A stretch of 64,000 nucleotides of DNA from Antedon bifida (Eukaryota > Echinodermata > Crinoidea > Comatulida > Antedonidae): assembly GCA_963402885.1 (NCBI GenBank), contig OY727093.1, positions 3,906,001 through 3,970,000 of the forward strand, given 5' to 3'. Positions 25,566-39,227 of the stretch are shown piece by piece; within the stretch, counting starts at the first letter, position 1, and each line of letters starts with the position of its first letter. Under the pieces are notes generated by a model that searched no databases, had not been told where the DNA came from, and saw only the letters and a list, made by a program, of their open reading frames with translations. Position numbers and translations under genes: made by a program.

Positions 25566-28500
25566 ATAGTATCCCTATTTTAAGTCTAAAAAGGGCCAAT
25601 CTGGGAAAAAATTAGAAACAAGTGTTTCTCAACTGATTTGAGTTATATAGGTTCTATATATCCACCAAAAAAAAGTTCCAGTTCATCTGGCCTGGGGAAA
25701 GCCGCCATTTTGGATTTTTAAAATGGCCGCCATAAAATACATATTTTTGCTCATATATCAGCTTCCACATCATGTATGGATATGATTTTGGTGGCAAAGT
25801 ATATGTTTTGAGGGTCAATGAATCCAAATACAGCATTTTGAAGTTTACTGAATGTCCGCCATCTTGTTTTTCAAAATGGCCGCCATAAAATACAGATTTG
25901 TACTCATCTCAACTTCTACATCGTGTATGAACGTGATTTTAGTGACAAAGTGTAGTTGTGAGTGTCAAGAAATCGAAAAACAGCATTTTCGTAATTCACT
26001 CAATGGCCGCCATTTTGTTTTTCAAAATGGCCACCATAAAAATACAGATTTTTGCTCTTATCTCAGCTTCCAATCCATATAATGTATGGAAGTGATTTTG
26101 GTGGCAATGTATATATTTTGAGGGTCAAGGATTTCAATTACAGCATTTTTTTTAAGTTCACTTAATGGCCACCATTTTGTTTTTCAAAATGGTCACCATA
26201 AAATACAGGTTTTGCTAATTTCGTAGCTCATATACATAATGAAGACATGATTTTGATAACTAAGTCTATGTTTTGATTGTTACAGAATAAAAAATCAGCA
26301 TTCTAAAATACAGAGTCGGAAAGTGATCAGATCTTCTTATTCCATTTAGGACCAAACTTCATAGTTGAAGGCTTCTGCTCCACTGGCTTTAGATGTTGCT
26401 TTTTTTTAATACAGTTTGTTAAATACAGTAATAGTTTTAAAATTCCCAATCAAACTGGCACAACATATAATAATGACAACATTTATGTACAATCCCCTTT
26501 GTCTAGTCTCCGAGATCTATCGCTATTACAATCCTCATTATTACTATGTCAACGTCGTGAGTTAATCACAAGATCGAGTTCCATACTGATTACGACCAAA
26601 GAGGTACACAAGAAGATACCAGAGAGTGTACTGTAACTATCATTCGCGAGAAGAAACTAATAAACAAGATATTCTAAAGAAGTTACATAGACATGTAAAG
26701 ATATTTTCCAAATATAAAGAGAAGCATGGCCAACTTGCAGTTAAAAGTACAACTTATGGATAAAGCAAGTAACATATCTTAAGAATACATGGTAATACAC
26801 TGGGAGATCAACACTAGTCACCCTAAATGGTCTGCATTTATGTTTAAATCTAGCTGCTTATCTGCCATCCTAATAACCTTCGATCAACCAATGTGACGTA
26901 AAGTAATGCAAATAATTAGAGAAAGAAAACTGGCATTTGTCGTCAAACTCGAAAGATTCTTAAGAGCTTTCTGGGAAAGTCAAAAAGATATCAAGAACAT
27001 TTAAGCTGTGGCTGTATCATTAGATGGTATAACTTTTTAGGCATGATTGTGCAATTGGGAGCTCCAGGTTCAGATATAGCATCTACAGTATGCTTTCATA
27101 TTTGCAGCAGCTGGTCATGGCCAAAATGCCAAAAGTGGAAGGCTATATCTGGAAATGCTGAAAGACAAATTTCAAGATACATAAGGTTTTCTCTATTGTC
27201 ATGTGCTCATGTCTGAAAACTGATTCTTCACCATTATAACACGTTGCATGATATCCATTCTTTTGGAACATCTTGTATTGTATGTATATGGAAATTTGTC
27301 GTTCGGGCATATTGGCCATCATGGTCAATTGTCCTATACTGTGTCTATATCTGGAGACAAAATGGTACATCCTCATCTCGTGTCATCATTATATGATACA
27401 TAGCTGCATCTTCTAAGATCTTTAGAATATACAGCTCTCTTTAAAGTAGGTTATGCACAACTTCAAAACCTCAAGCCACCAGTATGTCCAATATAACCAA
27501 GAAAGCTCCTGAAAAGATAAACTCCTCCGTGTCTGATTATTATGACTGGTAGATGAGCAGCTAGATATACGTTTTCAGAGTGGCTGTACCATTGTATAAA
27601 CTGTTGACATGTTAATTGGATAAAAAAGAATGATCGGCATAAACTATCGTCGATTTGTCCAGTTATCGCATTATACCTACATGCATAAATCCAGACCAGT
27701 TATGGTGAAGTAGTGTTAGTCCCCAGTGTATTAGGTAACCATACATTCAGTCACATAAGATATGTTGCTTTAAATTGCTTTATCTATAATGTATCTGATT
27801 GGAATATGCTTAACTAAAATTGGCCATGCTTCTCTTTAGGATTTGGAAAATATCTTAAAATGTCGTCTAACAAACTTTTTTAGAATATTTTATTTTTAGG
27901 TTCTTCATGCGAATGATATAGTTACAGTACATCGCTGATATCTTCTTGTGTACAGTATCTCATGGGTCCATAATCATTGTGGTTCCCATATATTATCACC
28001 AACATATTGACTTATTCTCGTCATCACTTTCCAACTGTATTTCAAAAGCTGAATTTTGTTTTTATTCTGTAACCTTCAAAACATAGGCTTAGCAAAATCA
28101 TAATCATAGTAGCTCATAAATTAGGAAAAACCTGTAGCTTATGGTGGCCATTTTGACAATCAAAATGGTGGCCATTGAGTGAACTTCAAAAAGCTGTATT
28201 TAGATTTCTTGACCCTCAAAACATAAACATTGCCACCAAAATCACTTCCATGCACCTTCCATGTAGAAGCTGAGGTACGAGGACAAATCTGTAAATTTTA
28301 TGGCAGCCATTTTTAAAAACAAAATGGCGGGCATTAGGTGAACTTTAAAATACTATATTTGAATTCCTTGACCTTCAAAACATATACTTTTCTACCAAAA
28401 TTACGTTCATATGATGTAGAAGCTGAGATATGAGGAAAAATCTGTAAATTTTATAGCAGCCATTTTGATTTTTAAAATGGCGGCCATTGGGTGAAATTCA

Positions 28501-28917
28501 AATTAATGCTGTATTTGGATTCCTTGACCGTCAAAACCTACATTTTGCCACCAAAATCATGTCTATACATGATGTAGAAGCTGAGATAAGCACAAATCTG
28601 TATTTTAAGACGGCCATTTTGAAAAACAATATGGCGGTTATTGAGTGAACTTCAAAATGCTGTATTTAGATTCCTTGACCCTCAAAACATACACTTTGCC
28701 ACCAAAATCATTTCCATGCATGATGTAGAAGAGGAGATATGAGCAAAAACCTGTATTTTATGGCGGCCATTTTGAAAATCCAAAATGGCGGCTTTCCCCA
28801 GGCCAGATGAGCTGGAACTTTTTTTTGGTGGATATATAGACCCCATATGACACAAATCAGTTGAGAAACACTTGTTTCTAATTTTTTCCCAGAGAAAGTG
28901 TAAAATGGGGATACTAT
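25566..28917. mobile_element. 3.35-kb foldback (long inverted repeat) element
   Basis: The ends read ATAGTATCCCTATTTT and AAAATGGGGATACTAT. From these termini inward the two sides are diverged reverse complements almost to the centre, near 27,240. Paired blocks include CTGGCCTGGGGAAAGCCGCC (about 25690) with its complement (about 28790), and AGAAGCATGGCCAA (26720) with TTGGCCATGCTTCT (27820). Each outer arm holds four or five units of about 150 bp carrying ATGGCGGCCAT-type blocks, followed by AAAATACAG and a GATTTTGGTGGCAAAGT segment. No transposase frame is visible. The short open frames inside are not supported as genes. The left end is about 215 bp upstream of the RWDD3 start. Confidence 0.8.
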
Positions 28918-29596
28918 AAATATAAATTGCCTATTTAAAAAAAAAACAAAAAAAAAACAAGAGTGTAATTGTTACATGATGTGCAGCGATAACAAAATGA
29001 ATCAATGGAAAAAAATATCAAGAGAGTCTGATAGAGGAAATGTGATGTGTTCGATAGATGATTTTTTTATTCTGAAAAAAATTAAAACATCCAGGTATAT
29101 TTTGGATCTGCAATGATGTATGTAGCTGAGAAGCCGAGACAATTTGATTGTTATTTCATTAAGTAGCAATACACAAGTGGGGTGGTGTTATGGAGGAGGA
29201 GGAGGGGGGTGGGGGGTGCATACCTGTTTCAATACTGTTGTTTTGTAGGACAATGAGACTAATCCAACTTTTTGGCAGAGCCCTTGAAACGGAAGTAAAC
29301 AACACAACAGAAAATGAAACAACAGTAGCCAAAGCTTTATCATTTTGCAACACTGAATTTTATTCTGAATAAATTACCAGCACAATCACTATGTATAACA
29401 TGCACATCTGAAAAAAACAATGCAAATCACACCAGGTGATGAACATCTGAAACCTTGCCTAGCAGGATAATATATCCAGGGGTGCTTTGAAAAAAAAAAG
29501 GCTCTGGATAAGGCCCTAACAGGAGTACCCTTACTGGATACACCTAGGCCTACCCTATTATTAAAAAGTGATAACCAGCACCACACTTGTAAGGTA

Positions 29597-29751
29597 AAGC
29601 TCTGTCTACACTATCATATATATTTATGTGATGTGCCCATGAACATGATGGTGCCCATGAACATGATGATGTCATATCACTACCATATTTGGGCACATCA
29701 CATTTTTTTTTTGTCAAACTAGTTTGATAGTGTAGACAGAGATACTTGTTG
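29597..29751. mobile_element. MITE of the GCTCTGTCTACAC family
   Basis: AAGCTCTGTCTACACTATCA at the left, GTTTGATAGTGTAGACAGAG at the right, about 155 bp overall. The interior has a short tandem repeat of GTGCCCATGAACATGATG and the family phrase GATGTCATATCACTACCATA. Confidence 0.75.
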
Positions 29752-30219
29752 AATATTCAAAAAAAAGCTAAACTTATTAATTTTGAACCATCAAACATAG
29801 CCAACTGTTTCAAGGTATTTTATAATTTTATAAGAGCAAATAAAATTAGGCCATATAATATTTAAAGCTTCTAAAGTTTAAGCAATCTGTCATTTAATCT
29901 TTATATATTATTTACATTTATCTATTGACACTGTACAATTTGGAATATTCCTTATAAAGTATGCAAGAATAAAATTATTGTTATAAATTATTTACTTTGT
30001 TCCAAGTATCAAAATACATTTTTGTATGAAAGAAAGACTTTATTAATAATTTAGTTTACAAAGTTAGTTTTAAAACAATAATCACAACACTTGATCTGTA
30101 TTTAATTATTAATAACATTATTTTAATTGATTTTTTAAGCAGCTTTAATTAAAACATTAAAACAGTAAAAAAGGGATAGACCACATGATTTGTAATGCAT
30201 TTTAAAAATTACAAAAGTA

Positions 30220-30385
30220 CAGTATCACAGACAAACTCTGTGATACAGTGTCACATGTGAAGTCCCTTATGATAAATGTGAGACTGTATCATAGAACTTA
30301 TCTATAACGGAAAGATACTGCCATAATTGCAGATATAGCGGGTACATATTAGTCACATGTGATGCTGTATCACAGAACTTGCTTA
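30220..30385. mobile_element. Palindromic repeat with CACATGTGA core blocks
   Basis: ACAGTATCACAGA and GTCACATGTGA at the left are mirrored by CACATGTGATGCTGTATCAC at the right. A similar, tighter palindrome is at 59594-59727. It is probably a short DNA element. The borders are approximate. Confidence 0.5.
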
Positions 30386-31511
30386 TGAAAAATAATTCCA
30401 AAATGTTAGATACAGTACCGTACTTGTTAGAGTTAGTATAATTAGTAACTTTGTGCTAGTTACAGACATTTTATACATAAACTATACATCTTATTTTGAT
30501 CAATCTTCAACCTTAAGTTATTTGATACTATGATACAGAAAAAATATAGAATTATATATTATATTTTCTACTGTTATAAATATAGACATTCATAATGATG
30601 TCATCGCCAAACATACAGCAGTTATTGCGACCTAATTATAAATAGTAACCCAAATACAGAAAACTAATATTATTAAACTAATAAATAAAAAAGAAAACAA
30701 ATTGTATAGTAATAAAAATATAAAATGAACTAGTAATTGTTTAACAAAATACAAAACTAAATACTAAATAAAACAAATGCAGCATCAGTATAAGATCTGC
30801 CAAAATTCTTCTTCAACATGTCCAAACAACTGGACTAGTTTCATTGGAAGAATAAAAAACAAATGACATTTTAGAGAAAATATAAGAAATGGAATGGAGA
30901 TGGACAGGAAACACACACAGTTAAACTGGACAGTGAAGGTAATGAATGAGTCTATGACATCAAGAAATATTGTATAGTTGTGGATAAGAAAAGGTGGATA
31001 AGATGGAAAAATCCTGGAGAAGGGATTTATACAACAGTGGGTAAAAAAGCCTCACGATCATCATAACGAAGAGGATAACAAGAAAATAAGAACAAGAAGA
31101 CCTTGTGGTGCCAACAGATAGTTGTCATATTTCAAGTAGACATATTTAAATAATATATATGAAGTATCACACACTATTAATTAAATAAATAATTTTGGCT
31201 GACTAAGCCCATTGTGAGTGGATTAAATAGACTACTTTAAAATTATATTATACAAAAATAACTGTATGTAAGTAAAAAATTCAAAATTTAAGAATTATTA
31301 ATATCCTATTCAAGATATTATATGTTTTAAATTGATCAACAATTTTAAACAATTTATTTATTTATTACTGGCATTATAAAAATAAAAACGAGTGAGAGAA
31401 AAGGTGATAGGAACTGATAGCTGAGACTTGCTCTATGGTTCTCGTATAAACAGTAAACCCACCATGCGTTTGCCCTAAAAAGACCAACTGTAATACATTA
31501 TTTGAAATTAG

Positions 31512-31553
31512 TAGGGAGTTGGGTAGCCGAGTGGTTATAGTAAACTTGGAAGA
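31512..31553 (+). repeat. tRNA-like fragment (possible SINE head)
   Basis: GGTAGCCGAGTGGTTATAGT resembles the 5' half and A box of a Ser/Leu-type tRNA. The 3' half and T arm are not recognisable, so it cannot be a functional tRNA. A tRNA-derived SINE remnant is the likeliest explanation. Confidence 0.35.
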
Positions 31554-32285
31554 TATGGTATCTATTTCACCTTAAGCACTCCAAATGAAACAACGTTAAA
31601 GAAATGTCTGATTTTATTACGGTACGCAACAGGATAATTTCCGACAAGTACAATGTCAAACTATCTGTTTCACAGACAATAACTCATGTCCTACACGCAA
31701 AGCATACACAATTAGTAATTGTATCATTATTATATTGATTTTTAAAAAAGGAATGTTAAGAATTGAATTGTTAATGTAGAAAAGTATAAAAGTTCAGAAC
31801 AAATCATATAAAATAGAGCTTAAAAAATAATAATACTGAATATAAACTAAAATCAGCTGAAAATCAGATTGCAATTTAACTTTAAAAAAAAAAAAAAATC
31901 GAAAATTGTAAATTTATCTCCATTATCAAAAACACTATATTGCTTAAATTAAATATTAAAAAATAGTATCAATGTACAGCTTGAGGTTGTGAAGATCTTC
32001 AATTATAAAAGATTGGCTCACATTGTTGAGAATGATGATTTGTATGTACTGTACAGCATGTATTTAAGTTTCCACAACTGCACAAGAGTTGAGCACACCA
32101 TATACTTGAATACTGCTCTAAACACAAATTAAGATTAGGCAGCAATTTTAAGAAGTCTTCTCACAACAAAACTGGTGGTAACTGAGAAAGAACAAACCAA
32201 AAATGAGAAATGCTGAAACAGTACAGCCTGAGGTTGATCTTAAGAAATGAAGGCTGATTTTGAACCCAGCTTAAGTAAAATACCG

Positions 32286-35200
32286 CTACGAAGTCTCCGC
32301 CAGACTAACTTTCACTTGGCATTGAAGATAACTAAGCGCTGACCAGAATTGAGTGACAGTGAACCCATGCTGGTTGATCTCAAGGAACGGCGGCATGTAG
32401 TCTTGCAAGAACGCAAGGTGGTAGTAGAGCTTGGCCACAAGTCGTGGATCACCATGAAGCAGGAATAGTATTAAAGCTGTCAGAAGATCTTCACCACTTA
32501 ACATATGAGTTTTACCACCTACTGAGAACAAAGCAAACAAAAGAAAAGTCTTAAGTATAAATCTCTATTTAAATATCAATTGCAGGAGAACACCTATTAA
32601 GGGGACACCTTTAGGAACCACCAAAGTGTCCTTTTGATAGGGGTGGTCACTGAAATAGGAGTGGCCCCTGGAATAGGCATCCAGTTCATAGAATTGAAAC
32701 CATATATAAAAATTCTTTCTGGTTATTAAATTTCAATGACAAGTGAGGTCACATTTCACTCTTTTTAGACAATTTTATAAATTCCAATGATAATTTAAGT
32801 GACATTTTTGGATAAGTCTTAGATGTCAAAGACGAACTTAATTCTTTTTGGAAAATTCTCAAATTTAATGACAATTCAATCACATTTTTTTTGGAAAATT
32901 AAATGTCATTGACACTTCAATTCACATTGCTTTCTTGTTGACAATTCTTAATTAATTTCAATGAAACCTCAAGTCACATTTCTTTCTTTGTGGACAAATC
33001 TTAAATGTCAATGACAATTCAAGTCACATTTTATTGGAAATTCTTAAATTTCAATGATAATTCAATTCACATTATTTCTTTCTTTTTGGACAATTCTTAA
33101 AAATGTCAATAACAATTAAAGTCACATTTCTATTTTTAAATTGTCTTTTCTTGCACAATCTTGCAATATGCTGCAGAAACATTACTTACAAGAGATCTGC
33201 TTAGATTTTCGTTCAGCAACCGTATTCACTTCCTTTATACACCTATACAACCATTGGAGCTTGGAGACAGGTACTCTGTCCTCAACAGCAAGGCTTAAAT
33301 ACTGAAAAGCGGTTCCATAACATTCAAGGAATTCTGTCAGATCAATACCATCTCTCTGTCGCGGCATCGATTGTGGAATCTCTCTTAATAATATACCGGA
33401 CAAAGAAATTGGTCCATTAGGTTGATGATCGTTATAAAAAGTTGAATGTTTTAGTTTCAATGGTTTGTGTGAATTTTGGTTACAGAGTTCATTGTTTAAA
33501 CGTTCACAAAAAACACCAGAATCGTCTGTTATACCATCATCCGTAGTTACTGGCGTTATCACTATTCTTGAGAGAAGAGTGCTTCCACCGTTCATTTTAT
33601 CTTTCTGACTCAATGAAGGGTATGTCCTTTCTGGAGACACTAGTCTCTCCTTACCGGTAGAGTTAATTTGGAGGCCAACGCCAACGGGTAGAGTTGCACT
33701 CGTTGTTGGAACATACATTCCATCGATAATAGCGCTACTACGATTTGCTCGAGATTTACGTTTTTCGGATTTTGGCTCAGAAAGTAAATTTGATTCAGGA
33801 GGCGATATCGATGACGTTCTACTGATAGTGCCTGTACTGGCTTGCGAATCCTCTCTACGCAGAGTTGACCTGGCAGACGGTGGGTCATCAGTCATGCTAA
33901 TGCCAGACTCGCATCGTTGAGGCAACCTTGTCTTCTCTGGGTTGCGACCACGTCTTTTTTCAGGTGATTTGTCTTCTTTGTTTATTCGATAAAGTCCCAT
34001 AATGTTCAGAATCCAAACATCAGTCATCTGCAATGAGTCTAGGCTTGCTTGGCTCAAAATGATCTGCAGTAGATTGGTTTTGCTGTTGTACGCTTTCTAC
34101 ATAAAACATAAAAAAGTAATTTTAAACTGTTCCATTTTATAACAGTCAGTTTTAATCACAATTTTGACCATGATTTCCCTAATAGACCTGGTTTTCTTTT
34201 TAAATTCTAATAAAAAAATCTATAAAACCATTCACACAGTCTATATGTACATGTCAAAACCTTAGGTCATTCAGAAATTTGTAAAAGAAATTATCAAAAG
34301 AATACTACTATCGTGTTTATACAGATTTTAATTACTAAATAATAAGTTGTAAGATATCTAATATACCAATATTGAATTTACAAATTCTTACTTCATATAG
34401 GTCCAAAATGGACCTGCTGGTGAGGTGAAAGAAACATCGTTCATAACTCGTCCAAAGTCTTGAACGATTTCTTGATTGGATGTCTAAATCTTCCATTAAA
34501 CTTTCCACAACCTGAAAAGAAGCACAAAGCAGATTTATTCTCCAACTCATTCTAACAGTTCTTTCCCCTCAATAAGGATGAAAAAGAACAAACTTTTTTC
34601 TATTTAGGCACTTTACTTTTGGAATCTTTTACAGAAGAACTTTTATTAGTAAGGGGACACCTTCAAGACCCTAAAAAGTAAGTAATTAATAGGGGTTACC
34701 CTAAATATAGATGGCTGTAAACATATATTTGCCTTCATTAGGAAAGGGTTTCCCTTAACAAGGGGTGTCCCCTGAATAGAGGTTCTACTGTAATTTTAAA
34801 TCCTTTTTGGTTAAAAAATTGATTTAGCCAGGTTAATTTGTTTACCATTTTCCTTTGATAATGATGTTTGAATTGGTGCATTATTACTGACTGCATATTT
34901 ATTATTATCATTAATATTATTGATCATGTTCTACAACTAGTGAATAGAAAATGATCTAAATTTCAATCCCTGGAAACAGAAAAGAAAGCTGATTTCAAAG
35001 ATCCATTTTTCAGAGATCTTTCCAACAGTTGTTCCAGAAGAGTTGCAATAAATAATATAATATATTTTATTTTTACTTTTGAAAGGCCAAGGCCAAAATA
35101 TTATTTAATAAAGTAATTCCTTTATAATCTGTGGTTTCTTTATTTTTCCTAAATTAATAATGTAATATAAATATATAATATAAAAGAAAATGAAATTTAT

Positions 35201-38200
35201 AGACTTATGCAGAAATAAAAACCAAGCACCTCGATATTATTTTATTATTTGTAAGAGAAAAGTACAGTAAATCAAAAATCTACATATCAGGAAATCTAGT
35301 AATATATATTTAATTTGATGCATTAATATTCTATATACTTATTTAATAGATATTAATTTTCATGGCTAATGATACCAAAAAAGTGAACCCACGAAAAGAG
35401 ATAAGCATAGTTATTTATTAGTTTAAAAGATGTTTTAAAAATAGTTAAATAATTTTTAATAATAATATTTTATCTCACAATGTACATGGCATTGTGGGAT
35501 AGTTATATAACTTTAAAATATTAATATTATTGCCACCAAAATGGAACAAGATATTTATGTATAACATTCATTTCAATCCATCATATGATTTAAAAGCCTT
35601 TGGGCACAAATTGTATGATAACTGTGCATTATAGTATAAAGTGCTACAGAGAGTATACTATAATATAGTGGACTTACAATATTTATTGTAATATTTCAGA
35701 ACAAAATTAGATAATTAATTACTCACTTTATCATAACCTTTTTGCTTGTCATCAGTTAAATTTTCTAGTTGTTCATACATCGTGTTACCACTAATGATCT
35801 TAATTGAAAATTACAAACATGCGATTGAAACATGCAAACATAACAAAGGTGATGGGTTAGTATTGTAAACATAGCATGCTTTTAGATAAAGAAGGCAAAA
35901 TGAATGTTTGGACAATTTTGCACACATTACATTGTTGTTAAGTAATACACAGGCGCAGGTATAAGCTCGCAACCTCGGGTATAAAACCTATCTGCTACAT
36001 TTGATCAATTTAATAAGCACTTAGATCCTGCATTATATTCTGAATCCAGAATAAAACTAGACATAACTTCTGTAAGCCTAGCTCAGGTAGGCCTAGCCTA
36101 GAGTTGAATTTGTTTATAATAATATTTTCAAAAATATATATTGCTTGTTAGTATTTTGTATCAATATTATAAATAAGAAAGAATTATGAAATTCCTAAGT
36201 TGTAGTTTTTAAAAATTAGCAAACAAACATTCTTGCGTCTTCAGTTGGAGAATTATGAGCGTTTGTATCATATATGAACTTTGTTATTGGAACATTAGTA
36301 TTTGACAATCTGTAAAGCTCTACACTATCAAATATTATGTGACAACAAATGTGATGTGCCCATATATTGACATGATGATGTCATACCACTACCATTGAGT
36401 ATATCACTACCATATTTGGGCATATCACAGTTTTTTGATAGTGTAGATCAAGCTTTAAAATAGATTTTTACTTAATTTACCTTCTCAAAATGATGTCGAA
36501 CATCTTTTTTAATCTTTTTTGTTATGCCTTTCAGATGTTCCTCGGGCATGCGGTCATGGATTTTGCTTAACATACGTTGTACGGCCGGTGGTGAATGCGA
36601 AGTAGGAGAGCTGGCACCGCCTGCGCTATCTGAGTTAACCTTTCAATAAAAACAAAAGTAATTAATTTATCGAGTCCGACACATGGTCAAAATGAACAAT
36701 AGTTGTGGAGATAACAAATCAAAGTTGGCTTGTTTCAAAGGCAATTATTAATATTTATATAGATTTTAAATTGTTCATGTACTCAGGGGTAAAGAGATCA
36801 GAGTGTTAAATCTAAAGTAAAAGTATAGTCCATGCAAACAGTGCAATTAAAACTACCCTAGATTTTTTTCATCATCTTAACTTTAATATGTCATTCAATG
36901 TGTAAAAACAAAAAATAGTTTTAAAAAGCTGCAAAATAAAGCAGCCAGCCAGTATAGAGCAATTTACACATATGAGCGGTAAATGGTGAGTAGAAAAGAG
37001 AAAATATAGAATGTATGTTATTTATGATCATGTATTTACACACAAACGCAGAGCAGATGGGTGGTTGAGCGGAATCTGCTCAGGATAGATACAGAATCTA
37101 AATGGGACAAGCTATGCAGGTTACAGCTCGTCTGTGTAAATTGGCTTTTATGTGTTCATTGTTCCCAGATCACCTTCCTTGTATTTAAAAATTCTAACAA
37201 TTTAATTTTTTTATGACACTTTCATTTTTATCTATTATTGTTCTAATGAATTTGAAAATTAATCAAACATATTGGAAAATAAAAATTAAAGATAGCTGAC
37301 CTGGACAGGAATAGGTCGTGAAAGGTCAATAGACTGTCTGATCCACTCGTCACCACCGCTGCACGCCACACGGCATTCCTCGTTCACGGAATTACAAAAT
37401 AAGAGATGAACATGGCTTAAGTTAAATGAATCATCTTCAAACAGCTAAAAAAAAGATAAAAATAAATATTGTATTAATAATACTGTAATTTAATCACAAT
37501 CATCATGATCATGATAAAAAACTAAAATTCATATTTTATCATATTTTAATAAACAATTATTAAATCAGCAGAATCATTGTTGTCACCACAATTGCTGTTT
37601 AAAATATCAATTTATGATAATTGTAGTTGTCATTTATAGAATACAATTTGTTCATGACTTGCTCAAATTAATGTTAACCTACATCCAATAATGTGTTTTA
37701 ATTAATTTAACATGTAGATTGGAAGTTTAAGGGCAGCAGGAAGGTTTTTCCAAACCCCCAAACATCTCTATACCCATCACCCTTCCCCCCAACACAGCAC
37801 AATCTTCTATCGTACAGTACTGATATGACATTTATGTAACCTTCGTCTCATTTAAATTTGTTCTGCTTGTAAGGTCAAGATTATAAATATTATTAAATAA
37901 AATTGAGCAGTATTCAAAATATGTCTACAGCCATTGGCTCCACAGGGACATGTTATTTTTAATGACCTACAATCGCACTATACGCAAATTTAACATGTGA
38001 CAGACCCAAAATGAGCATGTGACTGTATGTAAGCTGTCGTCAACCTTTGATGACGATAACATTGGCGATGAAAGGAAAAGTTATGACTTTGCAAGAATTA
38101 GAAGAAAGACGAGTTCACATTTGCAATGAATCAAGGGGCCTGTACGTATCAAATGCATTTATGCGTAAGTTTGTGTTAAAAAAAACATGTTTAAATATGT

Positions 38201-39185
38201 GGGTGGTGGACACAAAAAAATGTTAACATTAATTACCCAAATGCACTTAAAGGTCAACAACGTAATTGTGTATTGTAGCTAAAAGTTTCAGAGCAATCCA
38301 GTAATAAATGGTGCTCAAATTGATGGGTCGTTTTTTTTAAAAACGTTATTTTTAGAATGTGATTTAACCAGTTGTTTGAAATTTGTTCCGCTTCTTCTGC
38401 CAAGCAATCTATATTCTGTCGTGTAATTTTATTGTTTCAAAAGTTTGTTGAACTTACGGTAGTTACTTGTGTCTGCAATGTTTCCCATTCTTTTGGGTAA
38501 CTTCCAGGTAATAGAACTATAAATAGAAGGGAAAAAAATCATACTATAAAACACAGTTCTCAAAAGATTTGTGCTCCAAAGTCTTTCAAAGTATTTGATG
38601 GAAGAGTTACATACATACCTATATTTTGTTTAGTTTCTATGTTATTATCATTATTATTTATTATTATTTATTCAGGCAAAAGATTTTACAAAATATAATA
38701 CAAATCAACAAAGTAAACAAACATGATACAAGGAGAAAATATAAAACCATAGTCACACTGCCAGGAAAGCACAAAAGCAGTCTGAGGCATTGTCACCAAT
38801 GAGAAAGATGCATCTTTGAAATTAATCATTACTGGGTTCAGAACATTTATTTTTTGAAAAGGAAAGAAGGAAAGGGAGGTGTGGGGGAAGGGAGTGGTTG
38901 AGGAAGGGATTATCACAATAAATTATTATTTTCATTTTTCCATTCAAGCCAAAAGATTTAAAAATGGACAATTTATATATAAGTTATTCTGGACATATCT
39001 GGAACAATTTTGCTGAGTAAGAAAATAAATTTGCGGATCTAAAGGAACATGTCCAGATTAAATTACTTACTATCAGTGGATCTGCCAACACCGCCAACGC
39101 TGTGTTCAAATCCAACGCTATCCTTTCCTTCCTTTAATTCTTTCAATGTATTCACAAGGGCTTCACGGATACTTGTTGCACAAAC
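32286..39185 (-). CDS. VPS9-domain-like protein, 3' exons
   Basis: Eight exons, from high to low: 39185-39071, 38516-38458, 37444-37301, 36639-36481, 35798-35727, 34511-34392, 34096-33190, 32521-32286. All have GT/AG borders and every junction keeps phase. Two more exons of the same gene lie at 59864-62181. The visible protein has 669 residues and is 5'-incomplete. It begins helical. The 907-bp exon has a long Ser/Lys-rich, probably disordered part, with runs such as RTSSISPPESNLLSEPKSEK. The C-terminus (SGEDLLTALILFLL, then HGFTVTQFWSALSYLQ) matches the pattern of a VPS9 domain, the Rab5-family GEF fold of Rabex-5, RIN and alsin. The usual DLLP proline is Thr and the GYYLT segment is GFTVT, so GEF activity is uncertain. 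I do not recognise the specific family. The fold is the main clue, and Rab5-type endosomal signalling is inference. Confidence 0.75.
32584..32690. repeat. GGGGACAC-type dispersed repeat
   Basis: GAACACCTATTAAGGGGACA, then GTGTCCTTTTGATAGGGG. A short copy in the last intron of the VPS9-like gene. Confidence 0.5.
32725..33135. repeat. Minisatellite of TTCAATGACAATTCAAGTCACA units
   Basis: Six or seven diverged units of about 50-65 bp. Each has AATGTCAATGACAATTCAA, then GTCACATTTCTTTCTTT and TGGACAATTCTTAAA. The array fills most of the last intron of the VPS9-like gene and contains no gene. Confidence 0.75.
34636..34797. repeat. GGGGACAC-type dispersed repeat
   Basis: TTAGTAAGGGGACACCTTC at the left, GTGTCCCCTGAATAGAGGTT and CTACTGTAA at the right. 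Inside an intron of the VPS9-like gene. Confidence 0.55.
36313..36453. mobile_element. MITE of the GCTCTGTCTACAC family, diverged
   Basis: AAAGCTCTACACTATCAAAT at the left and TTTGATAGTGTAGATCAAGC at the right, with ATGATGTCATACCACTACC in between. Both termini carry small deletions relative to the copy at 29597, so it is an older copy. Confidence 0.6.
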
Positions 39186-39227
39186 CTATGAAAAAATAAA
39201 TACATTTAACAATAAAATATACAATAC

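Larger units (their letters stand above)
28918..32285. other. Intergenic DNA between the foldback element and the VPS9-like gene
   Basis: No coding exon seen. It contains A-rich runs, a GGAGGAGGAGGGGGG patch near 29190, a MITE (29597-29751), a palindromic repeat (about 30220-30385) and a tRNA-like patch (about 31512-31553). The last part probably includes the 3' UTR of the minus-strand gene that ends at 32286. Confidence 0.5.

Noticed and set aside
27143-27376. 77-codon minus-strand frame near the centre of the foldback
   Set aside because: No domain, and the mirrored arm does not preserve the frame; probably chance.
31512-31553. Functional tRNA gene
   Set aside because: Only the D-arm-like half is present; there is no T arm or acceptor pairing.
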